25,233 nt of DNA from NCBI GenBank assembly GCA_964387695.1, contig CAYLXI010000008.1, forward strand, positions 1 through 25,233. Reading direction: 5' to 3'. Made by a program: the position numbers and the translations under genes. The DNA comes from Thiosulfativibrio sp964387695 (GTDB taxonomy: Bacteria > Pseudomonadota > Gammaproteobacteria > Thiomicrospirales > Thiomicrospiraceae). The notes under the pieces were generated by a model. It saw nothing but the letters and a program-made list of their open reading frames with translations, was not told the origin of the DNA and searched no databases. This document shows positions 7,085-15,930 of this stretch, in pieces; within the stretch, counting starts at the first letter, position 1, and each line of letters starts with the position of its first letter.

Positions 7085-7641
7085 TGATTAATGAAATTCA
7101 AGAAGATGCTAAAAGCAGAATGATAAAATCAGTTGAAAATTTAGAAAGCAATTTTTCTAAAATTCGTACAGGACGGGCTCATCCTAGTATTTTAGATTCA
7201 GTAATGGTTGATTACTACGGTTCAGAAGTGCCTGTTAGTCAAGTGGCAAATATTAATATAGAAGATGCACGAACCTTAACGGTTCAGCCATGGGAACAGC
7301 CTATGATTGCGGTCGTCGAAAAAGCAATTATGACATCTGATTTAGGGATTAATCCAGCAACAACAGGAAACTTAATCCGTCTTCCTATGCCTGCATTAAC
7401 GGAAGAACGCCGTAAGGAGTATATTAAGCTTGCTAAGTATGAGGCTGAACAAGCTAAGGTCGCTATTCGTAATATTCGCCGCGATGCAAATAGCGATTTT
7501 AAATCTTTAAATAAAGATAAAGAAATTACAGATGATGAATTGCGTGGTGCAGAAGATCAAGTACAGAAATTAACTGATAAATTTACCGCTAAGGTAGATC
7601 AATTATTCGGTGAAAAAGAAAAAGTATTACTTGAAATATAA
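7084..7641 (+). CDS. frr: Ribosome recycling factor
   Basis: RRF acts with EF-G to split the post-termination ribosome. The 185-aa product has exactly the E. coli length. It has the two-domain L-shape signatures: the N-terminal helix with NFSKIRTGRAHPSILDSVMVDYYG, the PLxQVANI-like segment PVSQVANINIEDARTL, and the C-terminal helices with RKEYIKLAKYEAEQAKVAIRNIRRDAN. A strong site GAGGGAGAG lies before the ATG. It overlaps pyrH by one base. It is followed by a 138-bp spacer, the largest break in the run before rnhB. Confidence 0.98.
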   Translation: MINEIQEDAKSRMIKSVENLESNFSKIRTGRAHPSILDSVMVDYYGSEVPVSQVANINIEDARTLTVQPWEQPMIAVVEKAIMTSDLGINPATTGNLIRLPMPALTEERRKEYIKLAKYEAEQAKVAIRNIRRDANSDFKSLNKDKEITDDELRGAEDQVQKLTDKFTAKVDQLFGEKEKVLLEI

Positions 7642-7664
7642 AGAAGGCATTAGCAAAAAATGCC

Positions 7665-7712
7665 TATCTAGCAAGCTTTAGCACGCTATATCCAGTTGCT
7701 AATTTGTGATTA
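7665..7712. mobile_element. Decayed remnant of the MITE-like element
   Basis: The segment CTAGCAAGCTTTAGCACGC followed by TATATCCAGTTGCTAA aligns with 6217-6256 of the complete copy, with a gap and several substitutions. Only the right-hand inverted repeat and part of the core remain. It lies in the frr-uppS spacer next to a small hairpin (GGCATT / AATGCC, 7646-7664) with no T run. Confidence 0.5.
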
Positions 7713-7779
7713 AGTGCTTTCTTTAGTTTTTAAATAAATGTTTGATCAATGAAAAGTTTATTGAATTTAAGGTGTTGAT

Positions 7780-8514
7780 TTGTCTGAAAAAAACATAGAA
7801 AAACAACATCCAAAGCATATCGCTATTATTCTCGATGGCAATGGTCGTTGGGCTAAAAAACGCTTTATGCCTAGGTTTGTTGGGCATCAGAAGGGCTTGA
7901 AAGCGGTAAAGAGAGTTGTTTCTTATTGTGCAAATAATGGCATTGAAGCCTTGACTTTGTTTGCTTTTAGTACCGAAAATTGGAAACGCCCTAAGGAAGA
8001 AGTCTCTCAACTGATGGGGTTGTTTTTAAAAGCACTTAAAAAAGAAGTTAATAATTTACATGAAAACAATGTTCGATTAAGAGTCGTAGGTAATAAATCG
8101 TCGTTTTCTGAAGAAATCCAATCTTATGTTAGAGATGCCGAAAAATTGACTTCAAAAAACAGTGGCTTAACCTTAAATATTGCTGCCAATTATGGTGGGC
8201 GTTGGGATATTTTACAAGCGGTAAAGGCTTGGCAAAAAGTTAACTCGAATGTTTCAATTGATGAGTTAGATGAAGTTGAATTATCAAAATATATGACAAC
8301 AGCAGATTTACCTGAACCAGACTTGTTAATTCGTACAGGGGGAGAAAAAAGAATTAGTAATTTTTTGATTTGGCAAATGGCTTATGCTGAATTTTATTTT
8401 ACCGACACTCTCTGGCCAGATTTTAATGAAGATTCATTAGAAAAAGCGATTCACTCTTTTAATGAACGAGAAAGGCGTTTTGGAAAAACCAGTGAGCAGG
8501 TTTCTAAGTGTTAA
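7780..8514 (+). CDS. uppS: Di-trans,poly-cis-undecaprenyl-diphosphate synthase
   Basis: Cis-prenyltransferase that adds eight isopentenyl units to farnesyl-PP, making the C55 lipid carrier precursor for peptidoglycan and O-antigen. The 244-aa product (E. coli 253 aa) shows the catalytic Asp19 in AIILDGNGRWAKKR, the FPP pocket FAFSTENWKRP, and the C-terminal signature DLLIRTGGEKRISNFLIWQ followed by YAEFYFTDTLWPDF. The start is TTG with AAGGTG five bases upstream, so 7780 is well supported. The 3' end overlaps cdsA by seven bases. In E. coli dxr sits between frr and uppS; here that position holds only a short spacer. Confidence 0.97.
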   Translation: MSEKNIEKQHPKHIAIILDGNGRWAKKRFMPRFVGHQKGLKAVKRVVSYCANNGIEALTLFAFSTENWKRPKEEVSQLMGLFLKALKKEVNNLHENNVRLRVVGNKSSFSEEIQSYVRDAEKLTSKNSGLTLNIAANYGGRWDILQAVKAWQKVNSNVSIDELDEVELSKYMTTADLPEPDLLIRTGGEKRISNFLIWQMAYAEFYFTDTLWPDFNEDSLEKAIHSFNERERRFGKTSEQVSKC

Positions 8515-9317
8515 GAGTTCGTTTAGTTACCGCATTCTTTTTATTTACTCTGGTAGGCTATTTTCTTTATTTTGCTTCGGTTGAGGCTTGGAAAATCTTT
8601 GTGGTTGCTTCAAGTTTTATTGCCGCTTGGGAGTGGGCTGGGTTTGCAAAATTAACAGGACACCTAAAAAAAGCCGTTTATTCTAGTATAGTCATGGCAG
8701 CTTCTTGGGTTGCAACCTATTGGTTTCCAGAGGGTTTATTGTTCATATTAACCCTGTTTGTTGCTGTGATGATGTTGTTTTTTGTTGTTCAATACCAAAG
8801 GAGCAAAGGTGTAGGAGTTTACCATTCTCCATTATTAACTTTAGTTTTAGGTTTTATTGCTTTGTTAATATTTTTTCAAGCTCTGGTACAATTTAGACTC
8901 GATTTTTCCGCTAATGTTTTATTGCTAAGTTTTCTTGTTGTTTGGATGCTTGATACTGGAGCCTATCTTGTTGGGCGCCGTTTTGGTAAAGTAAAATTAG
9001 CAATTTATGTCAGCCCAGGAAAAACTTGGGAGGGTGTTTATGGTGGTATTGTGGTAGCATTTGTTATCGCTTGGGGAGGGCTTAACTGGTTGTCTCCTGA
9101 TTTAAGCATCCCTTATTTTCTTATGGCAATTTTAATGGCGCTGATTGCTGGTTATTCTATTTTAGGAGATTTATTTGAAAGTCTTTTAAAGCGTCAAGCA
9201 GGGCTGAAGGACAGTGGCAATATTTTTCCAGGTCATGGTGGAATGTTAGATAGAGTTGACAGCATGATTATTGCAGCCCCCATGTATTATTTTTTATGGC
9301 AATGGGTTTCTAATTAA
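8508..9317 (+). CDS. cdsA: Phosphatidate cytidylyltransferase (CDP-diacylglycerol synthase)
   Basis: Integral inner-membrane enzyme converting phosphatidic acid and CTP to CDP-diacylglycerol, the precursor of all the cell's phospholipids. The 269-aa product is a polytopic membrane protein with about seven or eight hydrophobic segments. It ends with the family signature SLLKRQAGLKDSGNIFPGHG then GMLDRVDS (about 224-252), which carries the metal-binding acidic residues. The start is GTG at 8508, inside the uppS stop region, giving a seven-base overlap. The stop overlaps the rseP start by one base. An ATG start is not available near the N-terminus. Confidence 0.96.
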   Translation: MLRVRLVTAFFLFTLVGYFLYFASVEAWKIFVVASSFIAAWEWAGFAKLTGHLKKAVYSSIVMAASWVATYWFPEGLLFILTLFVAVMMLFFVVQYQRSKGVGVYHSPLLTLVLGFIALLIFFQALVQFRLDFSANVLLLSFLVVWMLDTGAYLVGRRFGKVKLAIYVSPGKTWEGVYGGIVVAFVIAWGGLNWLSPDLSIPYFLMAILMALIAGYSILGDLFESLLKRQAGLKDSGNIFPGHGGMLDRVDSMIIAAPMYYFLWQWVSN

Positions 9318-10705
9318 TGGATTTTCTTTGGTCCTTGTTTGGGTTTGTTTTTGCCATAGGTATATTAGTTACTATTCATGAGGCAGGCCATTATCTAATG
9401 GCTCGTTACTTTAATATTAAGGTTTTACAGTTTTCATTAGGGTTTGGTAAGCCTTTTTGGGTAAAACAATTTGGAGAAACTGAATTTAGATTATGTCCAA
9501 TTCTTTTAGGTGGCTATGTAAAGTTTGTTGATGAAAGAGAAGGAGATGTGGCAGAAGAAGATATTGCTAGGGCTTTTAATCGTCAATCAGTTTACAAGCG
9601 ATTTTTGGTGGTATTAGCAGGGCCCGTAATTAATCTACTTTTTGCTTGGTTGGCTTTTTCACTTATTTACTTTTCTGGAATACCAGGTATTAAACCGATG
9701 TTTTCAGATCAAACTATTTCGGGAACTCTTTATGAGCAGATGTCTAATAAGGTATTGATTAAAGAAGAGGAAGCAGTTTGGGAAGTGGTTTCTATTCAAG
9801 GAGAAAGGGTTTATTCTTGGCAAGAAGTTCATTTAGAAATAGTTCAAGCTCTGGTGAATGAAGAGACTGTTTTAGAAGCAGAACTTTTATCTTCTAAGGA
9901 AGCATTAAAACAGCAAGTTGTATTGTCGCTTGAAGACTTAGATATTAACCAGCCCAATCAAAACTGGTTAGGTATGCTTGGGTTTAGACCTTATCAGCCT
10001 ACTCTTTTGCCTGTTATTGGACAGGTTCAGGCAAATTCTCCTGCATCGGCAGCTGGCTTAATAACGGGTGATAAGGTTTTAAAGTTAGGTGGCGTGCAGA
10101 TAAATACTTGGCAAGATTTAGTGCATATTGTACAAGCCAACCCCGAGAATGTTTTAGAGTTGGTTTATGAAAGACAAGGCGTGGCTTTTACGCGTATGAT
10201 TCATTTAGCGACCAAAAATCATCAAGGAGAATCGGTGGGTTCTTTAGGGGTGGCTGCTTATATCCCTAAAAATATTTTAGCACCCTATGTTGTGACTAAA
10301 TCTTTTGGCATGGTGGAATCATTACAGAGAGGTTTTTTTCATTCTGTTGATTTAGTTAATATGACCTTAGTCATGATTAAAAGAATGATTGTTGGCGAAG
10401 TGTCAGTTCAAAATTTATCAGGCCCTGTGAGTATTGCGCAGTTTTCTGGTCAAGCTCTAGAATCTGGCTGGATACCGTTTTTAAGTTTACTCGGTTTGTT
10501 AAGCCTTAGCTTGGGCGTGTTAAACTTATTACCCATTCCAATATTGGATGGTGGACACTTGTTTTTTTATTTAATTGAAATGGTTAAGGGATCTCCTGTT
10601 AGCCAAGCAGTTGAATCTGTAGCTCATAAAGTAGGATTGTTGATAATTTTAAGTCTTACTTTTTTTGTTATATTTAATGATATATCTCGAATTATAAATG
10701 GTTAG
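9317..10705 (+). CDS. rseP: Site-2 zinc metalloprotease RseP
   Basis: Inner-membrane intramembrane protease that makes the second cut in anti-sigma factor RseA to release sigma-E, and also clears signal-peptide remnants. The 462-aa product (E. coli 450 aa) has the zinc motif HEAGH (His21, Glu22, His25) in the first membrane segment. Two periplasmic PDZ domains lie at about 115-300, and the second metal motif is LDGGH with Asp411. C-terminal membrane segments follow. It overlaps cdsA by one base. Being just before bamA fits its role in outer-membrane protein stress. In Pseudomonas dxr lies between cdsA and this gene; here there is no room for it. Confidence 0.96.
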   Translation: MDFLWSLFGFVFAIGILVTIHEAGHYLMARYFNIKVLQFSLGFGKPFWVKQFGETEFRLCPILLGGYVKFVDEREGDVAEEDIARAFNRQSVYKRFLVVLAGPVINLLFAWLAFSLIYFSGIPGIKPMFSDQTISGTLYEQMSNKVLIKEEEAVWEVVSIQGERVYSWQEVHLEIVQALVNEETVLEAELLSSKEALKQQVVLSLEDLDINQPNQNWLGMLGFRPYQPTLLPVIGQVQANSPASAAGLITGDKVLKLGGVQINTWQDLVHIVQANPENVLELVYERQGVAFTRMIHLATKNHQGESVGSLGVAAYIPKNILAPYVVTKSFGMVESLQRGFFHSVDLVNMTLVMIKRMIVGEVSVQNLSGPVSIAQFSGQALESGWIPFLSLLGLLSLSLGVLNLLPIPILDGGHLFFYLIEMVKGSPVSQAVESVAHKVGLLIILSLTFFVIFNDISRIING

Positions 10706-10709
10706 TTAA

Positions 10710-12995
10710 ATGTTTAAAAAAACACTTCTTATTTTGCTGGTATTCACTTTGTTTCCAGTTTTATCTGTTGCTTCTAGTTTTACAATAGAAAAGCTAAAAG
10801 TTGAAGGTAATGAGCGCATTAGCTTTGAAACGATTAATAGTTATCTGCCTGTCAGAATCGGTGAAGTGATGTCTGCAGAAGAGGCACAAAAAACCATTCG
10901 GGCGCTCCACAAAACGGGATTTTTTAAAGATGTTAGTTTGTGGCAGAGAGACAAGGGTGTTTTGGTTGTTAAAGTTATGGAAAGGCCTTCTATTGCAGAA
11001 ATAGAGATAGAGGGTAATAGGCTTATCAATACCGAAGAAATGAACCGGGCTTTAGAAGGATTGGGAATTAGAAAAGGGCGTATTTTTAATGAAGCCCAAA
11101 TGGATAGAGTGATTGTCGATTTGCGTCGTCGTTATCAAAATCAAGGCTATTATGCCGCAGATGTGAGTATTAATGTTGAAGCGTTACCACGAAATCGGGT
11201 TGCTGTTAGAGTCAATATAGAAGAGGGAAGTCCCGCAACAATTGGCAGAATTACGCTGGTGGGGAATAAAACGTTTTCTGACAGTCAGTTAAAAAATGAA
11301 ATGCTGTTGTCAGCGTCAGTATTAACTGGAGATGGAGATAAATATTCAAAGCCTAAACTGCAATCAGACCTGGAAACAATAAAATCTTATTACATGGACA
11401 GAGGATTTGCTGAGTTTAGGATAAGATCTTCTCAAGTTAGCTTGTCTTTAGATAAAACAAAAGTTTTTATTACCATTAATTTAGAAGAAGGCCCACAGTA
11501 CCGTATTTCTAATATTAAATTCTCTGGTGAGACTATTTTAAAAAAAGAAGAGCTTAAAGAACTTTTAAAAATTCAAGAGGGTGATTTATTTAACAGAAGT
11601 GCAGTCATTTCAACGGTAGCAGAGCTTAGGGATAAGTTGAGTGAAGAAGCCTTTGCTTTCGCTGAAATTGAACCCATAACAAACATTGATAGAGAAAATC
11701 GTTTGATTGAAATAGATTTTAGAATTGATCCTAAAAATCGAATTTATATTCGTAGAGTTATAGTTGAAGGAAATACCCGCACCAGAGACCATGTTATTCG
11801 CCGTGAGATGAGGCAGTTTGAGGCAGCTCCTTACTCTTTAAGTTCAATTCGGCGTTCTAATTCTCGTTTAAATGGCTTGGGTTATTTTAAGACCGCCAAT
11901 ATTGAAACCAGAAGGGTTGCTAAAGATAAAGTTGATTTAATCGTCAGCGTAGAAGAACAACCAACAGGTTCTTTTAATGCTGGACTGGGTTATTCTCAGC
12001 TAGACGGGGGGAGCTTTCAAGTAGGTGTTACAGAACGCAATTTAATAGGATCTGGGCATTCAGTTTCATTCAATTCTCGCTACAGCTCTTCGACCCAGTC
12101 TTTAGATTTGAATATTACCAATCCATATTTCACTAATGATGGAGTATCACTAGGAGGAGGGATTTATTTTAGAAATGTTGATGCAGAGGAGTTAGGTGTA
12201 GCAGATTATTCAATTAATAATTTAGGTGCAAGAATGAATTTAGGCTACCCATTAAGCGAATATACCCATATTTCTTATGGCCTTAAGCTGGATAGTCAAG
12301 AATTGTTGTGTAATCCTGCTTTTACTGCTTGTACTAATTATACTCGTGAGCACGGGAAAAGATATGATTCAGCTAGAATATCAGTGGGTTGGAATAGTAA
12401 TACTAAAAATGCATTTCATTTTCCAACAGAGGGTCGTTTAACCAGTTTATCGGGAGAAGTTTCTGTACCTTTAGATCAATCAAATGTTGCTTTTTATAAA
12501 GTTCACGCTAGAGATACTTTGTTTGTTCCTCTTTCTGATGCTTTTACCTTAAGACTAAAAGGAGCGGTCTCTTACGGAGATGGTTTGGGTAGTTTTGAGG
12601 GATTACCTTTTTATGAAAGGTTTTATACTGGAGGTATAGGCAGTGTAAGGGGTTATGAAGCCAATAGTTTAGGGCCTGTTTATAATTTAGCTCAAGATGG
12701 ATCTAATCGGCCTAAAGGAGGGCGAGTTGAAATTGTTTCGACCCTCGCCTTAGTTTTTCCTATGCCTATGGTTGATGACTCTACTAATTTAAGATTAAGC
12801 TTATTTACAGATGTCGGGAATGTATTTTCAAATGTAGAGGATGTTAAAATGAAAGAAATGAGAGCTTCTGTTGGGCTGGGTATTTCTTGGATTACTCCAA
12901 TAGGTCCTTTGGCCTTTAGTTTAGCTAGGCCGCTAAATGATAAAGTGGGCGATAGAACCCAAGTGTTTCAGTTTAGTTTAGGCATTCCAATGTAG
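10710..12995 (+). CDS. bamA: Outer membrane protein assembly factor BamA
   Basis: Central component of the BAM complex, which folds beta-barrel proteins into the outer membrane. The 761-aa product has a signal peptide (about 1-21, MFKKTLLILLVFTLFPVLSVAS), five POTRA domains (about 22-420) and a 16-strand barrel. The conserved loop 6 motif VRGYE is at 646-650. It begins four bases after the rseP stop with only a weak ribosome site, so translation is probably coupled. Oddity: the protein ends FSLGIPM, so the aromatic last residue usual in beta-signals (Trp in E. coli BamA) is replaced by Met. Two cysteines, about residues 533 and 540, lie in a predicted surface loop. Confidence 0.97.
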   Translation: MFKKTLLILLVFTLFPVLSVASSFTIEKLKVEGNERISFETINSYLPVRIGEVMSAEEAQKTIRALHKTGFFKDVSLWQRDKGVLVVKVMERPSIAEIEIEGNRLINTEEMNRALEGLGIRKGRIFNEAQMDRVIVDLRRRYQNQGYYAADVSINVEALPRNRVAVRVNIEEGSPATIGRITLVGNKTFSDSQLKNEMLLSASVLTGDGDKYSKPKLQSDLETIKSYYMDRGFAEFRIRSSQVSLSLDKTKVFITINLEEGPQYRISNIKFSGETILKKEELKELLKIQEGDLFNRSAVISTVAELRDKLSEEAFAFAEIEPITNIDRENRLIEIDFRIDPKNRIYIRRVIVEGNTRTRDHVIRREMRQFEAAPYSLSSIRRSNSRLNGLGYFKTANIETRRVAKDKVDLIVSVEEQPTGSFNAGLGYSQLDGGSFQVGVTERNLIGSGHSVSFNSRYSSSTQSLDLNITNPYFTNDGVSLGGGIYFRNVDAEELGVADYSINNLGARMNLGYPLSEYTHISYGLKLDSQELLCNPAFTACTNYTREHGKRYDSARISVGWNSNTKNAFHFPTEGRLTSLSGEVSVPLDQSNVAFYKVHARDTLFVPLSDAFTLRLKGAVSYGDGLGSFEGLPFYERFYTGGIGSVRGYEANSLGPVYNLAQDGSNRPKGGRVEIVSTLALVFPMPMVDDSTNLRLSLFTDVGNVFSNVEDVKMKEMRASVGLGISWITPIGPLAFSLARPLNDKVGDRTQVFQFSLGIPM

Positions 12996-13090
12996 AGATT
13001 TAAGATTATTACATTTCCTAGTTTATTGTAAGTGACTCTTGTGCTATCGTAGAGATTAATATCATTTTTTAATGAAAGGTTTTCAGTAGA

Positions 13091-13627
13091 ATGAAAAATA
13101 TATTGTTTGTTTATTTGTTGTTTGTTTTATTTTCTGTTTCAACCGTGTCTGTTGCAGAATCAACATTAAAGTTGGGCGTGGTTAATGTGGGCTTATTATT
13201 AGAAAAAGCGCCACAAGCCAGACAAGCATCCTCTAACCTAGAAAGAGAGTTTGCACCACAACAAGCAGAATTAAAAAACTCGGCTAAGAGGTTAGAAAAA
13301 AAACGAGCAGATTATCAGAAAAATAAAATGTTGCTTACGAATGCACAAAGAACGACTGAAGAGCGAGAAATATCCATGTTAACACGGGAAATACAGCGCA
13401 GACAAAATGATATTCAAGAGCTGGTAAATATTAGGCGTAATGAAGAGTTGGCTAAGTTACAGAGTATTGTTAATCAGGCAATTAAAGCGATTGGTCGACA
13501 AAATGATTTTGATTTAATTCTTTATGAGGGAATTGCTTTCACAAATAATAGCTTAGATGTTACTCAAGATGTACTGGGATATTTAAAAGAAAATCATGCT
13601 AAAAATCGTTCTGGATTTAATAAGTAA
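13091..13627 (+). CDS. skp: Periplasmic chaperone Skp (OmpH family)
   Basis: Skp is a trimeric jellyfish-shaped periplasmic chaperone that holds unfolded outer-membrane proteins on the way to BAM. The 178-aa product has a signal peptide (about 1-22, ending VSVAES) and a short strand KLGVVNVGLLLEKAPQA. A long charged, lysine- and glutamate-rich helical region (about 45-120) forms the tentacles. It then returns to the body domain with FDLILYEGIAFTNNSLDVT. E. coli Skp is 161 aa. The 95-bp gap after bamA is larger than the others, so a secondary promoter is possible, though I see no good one. Its stop overlaps the lpxD start by one base. Confidence 0.93.
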   Translation: MKNILFVYLLFVLFSVSTVSVAESTLKLGVVNVGLLLEKAPQARQASSNLEREFAPQQAELKNSAKRLEKKRADYQKNKMLLTNAQRTTEEREISMLTREIQRRQNDIQELVNIRRNEELAKLQSIVNQAIKAIGRQNDFDLILYEGIAFTNNSLDVTQDVLGYLKENHAKNRSGFNK

Positions 13628-14709
13628 TGCTTAAATCGGCACAGTCAGGGTCTTTAACCAAAATACTCTTATTTTTAGAGTCAAAATCAGTTGAATATAC
13701 TTTTGATGGAGAAGCCCCGTCATCAAAAATTACTCAAGTGTCGAGTTTGTCTGGGGCAAGAAAAGAACATGTTTCTTTTTTTTCTGACCCTAAAAGAAAG
13801 CAAGAATTACAAGGGTCGGCTGCTGGAGTCGTTATTATTAAGCCAGACCATGCTGACTTAACGAGCTTGCCTAAAATCATTGTGAAAGATCCTTATTACA
13901 CCTATGCCTTGGTTGCACAGTTTTTAAACCCATTGCCTGTTTCTGATTTTATTTCAGAATTTGCAAAAATTGACTCTACAGCCAATGTAGCTAAAGATGT
14001 CTTTATTGCAGATAATGTGGTGATTGGAAAGCATGTTAAAATAGGGGAAGGAGTGCAAATTTCTGCTGGTTGTGTGATAGAAAAAAATGTAATTATTGGC
14101 GATTTTACGCACTTGCTTCCTAATGTCACCATTATGTCTGACTGTTGTATCGGGCAGAGATGCATGATTCAAGCAGGCGTAGTGATTGGTGGAGAAGGAT
14201 TTGGTTTTGCACCCCACTCAAATCAATGGCAGAGGATTCCTCAAATTGGACGCGTATTGATAGGTAACGATGTTTCTATAGGCAATAATACCACGATTGA
14301 CCGTGGTACAATTGAAGATACCATTATTGAAGATCATTGTATTATTGATAATCTTGTTCATATTGCACATAATGTAACCATTTCTCAAGGAACAGCCATT
14401 GCTGCTCAAGTTGGTTTTGCTGGTGGGGTAAAAGTTGGAAAAAACTGCGTTTTTGCAGGACAAGTTGGTGTGGCAGGACATATTTCTTTAGCTTCTGGCG
14501 TGTCATTAATGGCTAAAGCGGGGGTAACCAATTCGATTAAAAAGCAAGGCTCCTACTCAGGGTTTCCTGCTCAACCAACAATAGAATGGCAAAAAAACAC
14601 GATTAGAAAGAGAAATTTAAAAAAAATGGTTGATCAAGTAAAGCATCTTGAAAAAGAACTCTCAAAATTAAAATCTTTAGATAAATTAGGGAAGTCAGAT
14701 CATGAATGA
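13627..14709 (+). CDS. lpxD: UDP-3-O-(3-hydroxyacyl)glucosamine N-acyltransferase
   Basis: Third step of lipid A synthesis: N-acylation of UDP-3-O-acyl-glucosamine using hydroxyacyl-ACP. The 360-aa product (E. coli 341 aa) has an N-terminal uridine-binding domain (about 1-115) followed by a left-handed beta helix of hexapeptide repeats. The helix contains the catalytic region IIDNLVHIAHNVTI with the expected histidine pair. A C-terminal basic helix (KRNLKKMVDQVKHLEKELSK) probably forms a trimer coiled coil and accounts for some of the extra length. It overlaps skp by one base and fabZ by eight bases. The ATG start is fixed by that overlap and by the LpxD N-terminal domain beginning at once. 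Confidence 0.97.
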   Translation: MLKSAQSGSLTKILLFLESKSVEYTFDGEAPSSKITQVSSLSGARKEHVSFFSDPKRKQELQGSAAGVVIIKPDHADLTSLPKIIVKDPYYTYALVAQFLNPLPVSDFISEFAKIDSTANVAKDVFIADNVVIGKHVKIGEGVQISAGCVIEKNVIIGDFTHLLPNVTIMSDCCIGQRCMIQAGVVIGGEGFGFAPHSNQWQRIPQIGRVLIGNDVSIGNNTTIDRGTIEDTIIEDHCIIDNLVHIAHNVTISQGTAIAAQVGFAGGVKVGKNCVFAGQVGVAGHISLASGVSLMAKAGVTNSIKKQGSYSGFPAQPTIEWQKNTIRKRNLKKMVDQVKHLEKELSKLKSLDKLGKSDHE

Positions 14710-15145
14710 AATGGAAGTTAAAGATATATTTGAATATTTACCCCACAGATACCCTTTTTTGTTGGTAGATAGAGTCACGGAATTTGTATCTGGTAAATCT
14801 TTAAAAGCTTTTAAGAACATTACTTTTAATGAACCTCAGTTTACAGGACATTTTCCTAACAACCCAATAATGCCAGGAGTCATGATTATTGAAGCTATGG
14901 CACAATGTACAGGAATTTTAGCCTTCAGAACGCAAGAAATTAAATCTGGTGGAAAAACGATGTATTATTTAGCCGCAGTCGATAATTGTCGCTTTCGACA
15001 AAAAGCTGTTCCTGGAGATCGTCTAGATTTTGAAGTAGTGACTAAAGGCAATAAAAGAGGGATCTGGAAGTTTGAATGTGTCACTAAAGTTGACGGAAAA
15101 GTGATTGCCTCTGCTGATCTGCTTTGTGCAGAGAGAGAGGTTTAA
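14702..15145 (+). CDS. fabZ: 3-hydroxyacyl-[acyl-carrier-protein] dehydratase FabZ
   Basis: Hotdog-fold enzyme dehydrating 3-hydroxyacyl-ACP in fatty acid elongation. It competes with LpxA and LpxD for hydroxyacyl-ACP, which explains its place among lpx genes. The 147-aa product shows LPHRYPFLLVDRV and the active-site segment TGHFPNNPIMPGVMIIEAMA with His50 and Glu64. AGGGAAG seven bases upstream favours the ATG at 14702; a second ATG three codons later is possible. The 5' end overlaps lpxD by eight bases, and lpxA starts five bases after the stop. Confidence 0.97.
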   Translation: MNEMEVKDIFEYLPHRYPFLLVDRVTEFVSGKSLKAFKNITFNEPQFTGHFPNNPIMPGVMIIEAMAQCTGILAFRTQEIKSGGKTMYYLAAVDNCRFRQKAVPGDRLDFEVVTKGNKRGIWKFECVTKVDGKVIASADLLCAEREV

Positions 15146-15150
15146 TTTTC

Positions 15151-15930
15151 GTGAGTTTAATCCATTCTACCGCTATTATTGATGAAAAAGCTATTATTGC
15201 AGAGGATGTTGCAATAGGTGCTTATTCGATTATTCAAGGAGAGGTTACAATTGGTTCAGGTTGTGTAATTGAGCCGCATGTGGTGATTTCAGGGCCAACT
15301 GAAATTGGAAAAAACAATCGTTTTTTTCAGTTTTGCTCAATTGGTGCAGACCCCCAAGATAAAAAGTTCCAAGCAACGGACATAACAACCCTTGTCATTG
15401 GTGACAATAATACTTTTCGTGAAAATGTTACGATTAGTCGTGGAACAATACAAGATCGTGGTGAAACTTTAATTGGTGATGATAATTGGATCATGGCTGG
15501 TGTTCATATTGCACATGACTGTATTATCGGAAATCATTGCATTTTTGCAAATGCCTCTGCATTGGCAGGGCATGTTAGAGTGTATGATTGGGCCGTTTTA
15601 GGGGGCTATACCTTAGTGCATCAGTTCTGCCAACTAGGAGAACACAGTTTTTGTGGAATGGGAAGTGTCGTGAGTAAAGATGTTCCTAATTTTGTAACCG
15701 TTTCTGGAAATTCAGCCATTCCTAGAGGGCTTAATATTGAAGGGTTGAAACGCCGAGGTTATGATCTAGAGCAAGTACTCTTAATTAAAAAAACTTATCG
15801 AACTTTATACCGAAAAGGCAAAAGTTTAGAAGCTGCTATTGATGAAATCGAGCAGTTAAATGATAAAAAAGACACGCTTTCTAATTTAGTACAGTTTTTA
15901 CGAAAATCTAATCGTGGCATTGTCAGATAG
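15151..15930 (+). CDS. lpxA: UDP-N-acetylglucosamine acyltransferase
   Basis: First step of lipid A synthesis: transfers the 3-hydroxyacyl chain to the 3-OH of UDP-GlcNAc. I place the start at GTG 15151, giving MSLIHSTAIIDEKA, which aligns with the E. coli N-terminus and a length of 259 aa (E. coli 262). A longer reading from TTG 15124 would overlap fabZ and adds nothing family-like. The purine-rich GAGAGAGAGG ends ten bases upstream. The product is a hexapeptide-repeat beta helix with the catalytic His122 in MAGVHIAHDCIIGNHC. A C-terminal helical domain includes NIEGLKRRGYDLEQVL. The 3' end overlaps lpxB by 17 bases. Confidence 0.96.
   Translation: MSLIHSTAIIDEKAIIAEDVAIGAYSIIQGEVTIGSGCVIEPHVVISGPTEIGKNNRFFQFCSIGADPQDKKFQATDITTLVIGDNNTFRENVTISRGTIQDRGETLIGDDNWIMAGVHIAHDCIIGNHCIFANASALAGHVRVYDWAVLGGYTLVHQFCQLGEHSFCGMGSVVSKDVPNFVTVSGNSAIPRGLNIEGLKRRGYDLEQVLLIKKTYRTLYRKGKSLEAAIDEIEQLNDKKDTLSNLVQFLRKSNRGIVR

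Noticed and set aside
7646..7664. Hairpin after frr as an operon terminator
   Set aside because: The stem is six base pairs and no T run follows, so transcription probably continues into uppS.
15124..15150. TTG start giving LpxA nine more residues
   Set aside because: It would lie inside fabZ, and the extension does not match the LpxA N-terminus; GTG 15151 does.
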